From Promethearchaeia archaeon (GTDB lineage Archaea > Asgardarchaeota > Lokiarchaeia > Sigyniarchaeales > SOKP01), in NCBI GenBank assembly GCA_029856375.1, contig JAHQWX010000080.1, positions 1 to 7,366 on the forward strand: a DNA stretch of 7,366 nt, read 5' to 3'. The notes beneath the pieces were generated by a model. It saw only the letters and a list, made by a program, of their open reading frames with translations, was not told the DNA's origin and ran no database searches. A program made the position numbers and the translations under genes. Positions 5,696-7,366 of the stretch are shown here, in pieces (within the stretch, counting starts at the first letter, position 1; each line of letters begins with the position of its first letter).

Positions 5696-6451
5696 GTGCG
5701 TAAATTAGTGGAAATTTTTGAAGATTTTTTTGATAGTAAGACAATAAAACCTAGTTTTAAATACGTTCATTTAATTCTATCGCTGTTTATATTCGATGCA
5801 TATTCAGAGGGGCTCGGAAGGTACAAATTAGAAGACGAATTGTTGATAACATCTGGAATGGCAAAGTCTATATTCAAGAAATTAAAAGAGAAGGGCATCA
5901 TAGAATTAATAGGACCAAGAAAGGGACATAAATTGAGTCAATATGGCAAATCCACGCTTGAGAACGTTAAAAAATTGATTTCAATAACAATAGGAAATAA
6001 AGACTTTTTAGATATTGCATTGGGTAATTCTTTTTATCTTGCTCGAGTCGCAAACGCGTTGGATAAATTTTCAAACGGTATCGCCCAAAGAGATGCAGCT
6101 GTAAAAATAAAAGACCTCGTCGATAATATAAAAATAGATATCAAGGGAAACGATGTTCTCCTAAAAATAAAAAATATTGGTGCTACATGTTTAATTTACG
6201 ATAATAAACAAATAAAATTTCCTGAACCACATAGCACATTGAAAAAAGAAGGAGAATCGTACATCTCAGAGAGAATTATAAAATTTCTTGAGAAAAACTT
6301 AAAACTTGAAAATAAGGATGTTATAATCATAGGCGGGGCAGAGGCCAATTTGAAGGATATTTCAGACAACGCCATATTAAATGAGACTGAAGAGAAAATC
6401 GCCAGATTAGCTGCGTTAAACTCCGCATTAAGTTTTTTTAACAAAGACTAA
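5696..6451 (+). CDS. Winged-helix protein resembling the DUF4443 family
   Basis: Probably a DNA-binding regulator, 251 residues. About 38-92 is a winged helix-turn-helix: GLGRYKLEDELLITSGMAKS leads into the recognition helix FKKLKEKGIIEL, and KGHKLSQYG forms the wing. The remainder is an alpha/beta domain with QRDAAVKI (131-138), NIGATCLIYD (160-169) and DVIIIGGAEAN (208-218), then a closing helix RLAALNSALSF. An RDA motif, a GAT strand and a final VIIIG strand with an Ala-rich helix match my memory of archaeal DUF4443 proteins; the ligand, if any, is unknown. The start is GTG, favoured by the TATA spacing; another in-frame GTG at 5708 is possible. The JAMM gene follows after 8 bases, so the two are very likely one operon. 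Confidence 0.85.
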   Translation: MRKLVEIFEDFFDSKTIKPSFKYVHLILSLFIFDAYSEGLGRYKLEDELLITSGMAKSIFKKLKEKGIIELIGPRKGHKLSQYGKSTLENVKKLISITIGNKDFLDIALGNSFYLARVANALDKFSNGIAQRDAAVKIKDLVDNIKIDIKGNDVLLKIKNIGATCLIYDNKQIKFPEPHSTLKKEGESYISERIIKFLEKNLKLENKDVIIIGGAEANLKDISDNAILNETEEKIARLAALNSALSFFNKD

Positions 6452-6459
6452 TAATCACA

Positions 6460-6978
6460 GTGATGAAAATGGATTATGAGGAACACATTAAATTAATTAT
6501 TCCCAAGGATATATTTAGAGAAATGCAGAAATGCTCAGGAAACGCTTCGCCAAACGAAGCGGGTGGGCTTGTTTTCGGAGATTTCGAGGAATTAAAGATT
6601 GAAGAGGGATTTCAGTATAATTTTCGCGGGAAAAAATTTGAATGCTTAGAATCGACAAAGCCTTCCCCCGTCTCGTACTTAATGGACAATTTACAAGAAT
6701 TTTACGACATCTGGACGGAAGCAATTTATAAGTACAAGCAGCAGCTTGTTAGTATATTTCATTCCCATCCTGGCTCTGCAATGCCAAGTGGATTCGACGA
6801 CCAATACATGAAAATGCTTGTAGATTTCGACAATGAAATGATAGAGCGCGGAATTTTCAAAAATCCTAATTTCAAATATGTTATATGGACAATAATCGAT
6901 GGAAAAAAGAAGGACTTAAAGGGATTTTTAATTTTGAAGAATAAATTAACTCAAATAGAAGTAATTGTTGAAAAATAA
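6460..6978 (+). CDS. JAMM/MPN+ metalloprotease (candidate isopeptidase)
   Basis: A 172-residue single-domain JAB1/MPN/Mov34 protein, expected to use one zinc ion to cleave isopeptide bonds to ubiquitin-like modifiers or C-terminal tails. The catalytic Glu is E33 in NEAGGLVFG. The zinc ligands are H101 and H103 in FHSHPGSAMPSGFDD, followed by S110 and D113. The usual pattern is H-x-H-x7-S-x2-D; here there are six residues between H103 and S110, one fewer than usual, although D113 or D114 could still serve as ligand. GTG at 6460 is followed by ATG at 6463 and ATG at 6469, so the start may be up to three codons downstream. It is co-directional and nearly contiguous with the winged-helix gene. 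It converges stop against stop on the proteasome beta gene, and a link to protein turnover is plausible. Confidence 0.92.
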   Translation: MMKMDYEEHIKLIIPKDIFREMQKCSGNASPNEAGGLVFGDFEELKIEEGFQYNFRGKKFECLESTKPSPVSYLMDNLQEFYDIWTEAIYKYKQQLVSIFHSHPGSAMPSGFDDQYMKMLVDFDNEMIERGIFKNPNFKYVIWTIIDGKKKDLKGFLILKNKLTQIEVIVEK

Positions 6979-7366
6979 TTATGCTAACTGCTCGTATCCG
7001 TCTTTCGTAATACTAGCAATCTGAAGATTAAACCCAGAGCCCGCATCTCTTGCTCTGGAAGCAGTTATTGCCTTCTCTATTAATTTTTTACCTTCCTCGA
7101 TTGTCATATTCTCTTTCCATTCTGCTTCGACAACTCCAAGAACAAAAGGCGAACCTGAACCAAAACTAATGAAATTTTCTTCCTCGTATAGAGTCCCAAG
7201 AAGATCTATACCATAAAGAATCCCTTTTTTTTCTTCTTCAGAGAAACCCGCTACGATCATCATTGCGAGAAAGTACGATCGACCTTGGAATAATAAATTT
7301 CTTATAGTGTTGGCTATATATTTTGGTTCGGGAATCTTATTATCCTCGACTGTTTTTAGGTTTGAT
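6979..7366 (-). CDS. psmB: 20S proteasome beta subunit, N-terminus outside the window
   Basis: The C-terminal 129 or so residues of a proteasome beta subunit, the peptidase of the archaeal 20S core that degrades proteins unfolded by an AAA ATPase. The frame runs open to the right edge, so the ATG at 7263 is an internal methionine: upstream in-frame residues such as NTIRNLLFQGRSYFLAMMIV fit the family. GSGSPFVLGVVE (7126-7161) holds the serine equivalent to Ser129 of the archaeal enzyme, and RDAGSG (7033-7050) holds the Asp166 and Ser169 equivalents. The active-site support residues are therefore all present, consistent with a catalytic subunit. The N-terminal Thr1 lies beyond the edge and cannot be checked. 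Its TAA touches the TAA of the JAMM gene. Confidence 0.93.
   Translation of the reverse strand, partial: SNLKTVEDNKIPEPKYIANTIRNLLFQGRSYFLAMMIVAGFSEEEKKGILYGIDLLGTLYEEENFISFGSGSPFVLGVVEAEWKENMTIEEGKKLIEKAITASRARDAGSGFNLQIASITKDGYEQLA

Noticed and set aside
6196..6724. Minus-strand frames opposite the winged-helix and JAMM genes
   Set aside because: They are antisense to genes with clear motifs, and their translations show no recognisable features.
7261..7263. ATG at 7263 as the true start of the proteasome gene
   Set aside because: The frame stays open upstream to the window edge and encodes conserved-looking beta-subunit sequence, so the gene is cut by the edge and is not N-terminally short.

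Overview
The window reads as chromosomal DNA from an AT-rich archaeon (by eye about one third G+C). The evidence is an intron-bearing tRNA, an archaeal Sm protein, a 20S proteasome beta subunit, a JAMM protease, a DUF711 protein and a winged-helix protein resembling DUF4443. TATA-like boxes sit roughly 22-31 bases before several start codons and Shine-Dalgarno motifs are absent, which suggests leaderless mRNAs. The gene mix, together with a possible appendage-like zinc-ribbon protein, is compatible with an Asgard archaeon. That placement is an inference and is not proved by the window.

Layout. At the left edge an aldo/keto reductase (minus strand, C-terminus outside the window) lies downstream of tRNA-Arg(CCU), which carries a 29-nt intron. 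Diverging from the tRNA is a 592-aa GIY-YIG endonuclease of the homing type. It has a Lys-rich N-terminal extension, a complete catalytic domain and a long C-terminal array of 17- and 13-residue repeats. Its stop codon abuts that of a 54-aa zinc-binding protein on the minus strand. That small gene shares a divergent promoter region with the Sm protein gene, which is followed after 20 nt by the DUF711 gene in a likely operon.

The DUF711 gene converges on a 290-aa protein with a beta-rich N-terminus, an alpha/beta middle and a C-terminal zinc ribbon; their two stop codons overlap within one CTAG. From the next divergent promoter region the plus strand encodes the winged-helix protein and, 8 nt later, a JAMM metalloprotease. 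The JAMM gene converges, stop against stop, on the proteasome beta subunit at the right edge.

Functional themes. The right half groups protein-turnover genes: a JAMM isopeptidase candidate beside a proteasome beta subunit. The centre groups RNA metabolism (Sm) with the uncharacterised DUF711 family. The GIY-YIG gene is the only clearly selfish-looking element. All three convergent gene pairs meet with no intergenic space, so termination must occur inside the opposing gene. I see no CRISPR array, insertion sequence, riboswitch or rRNA.
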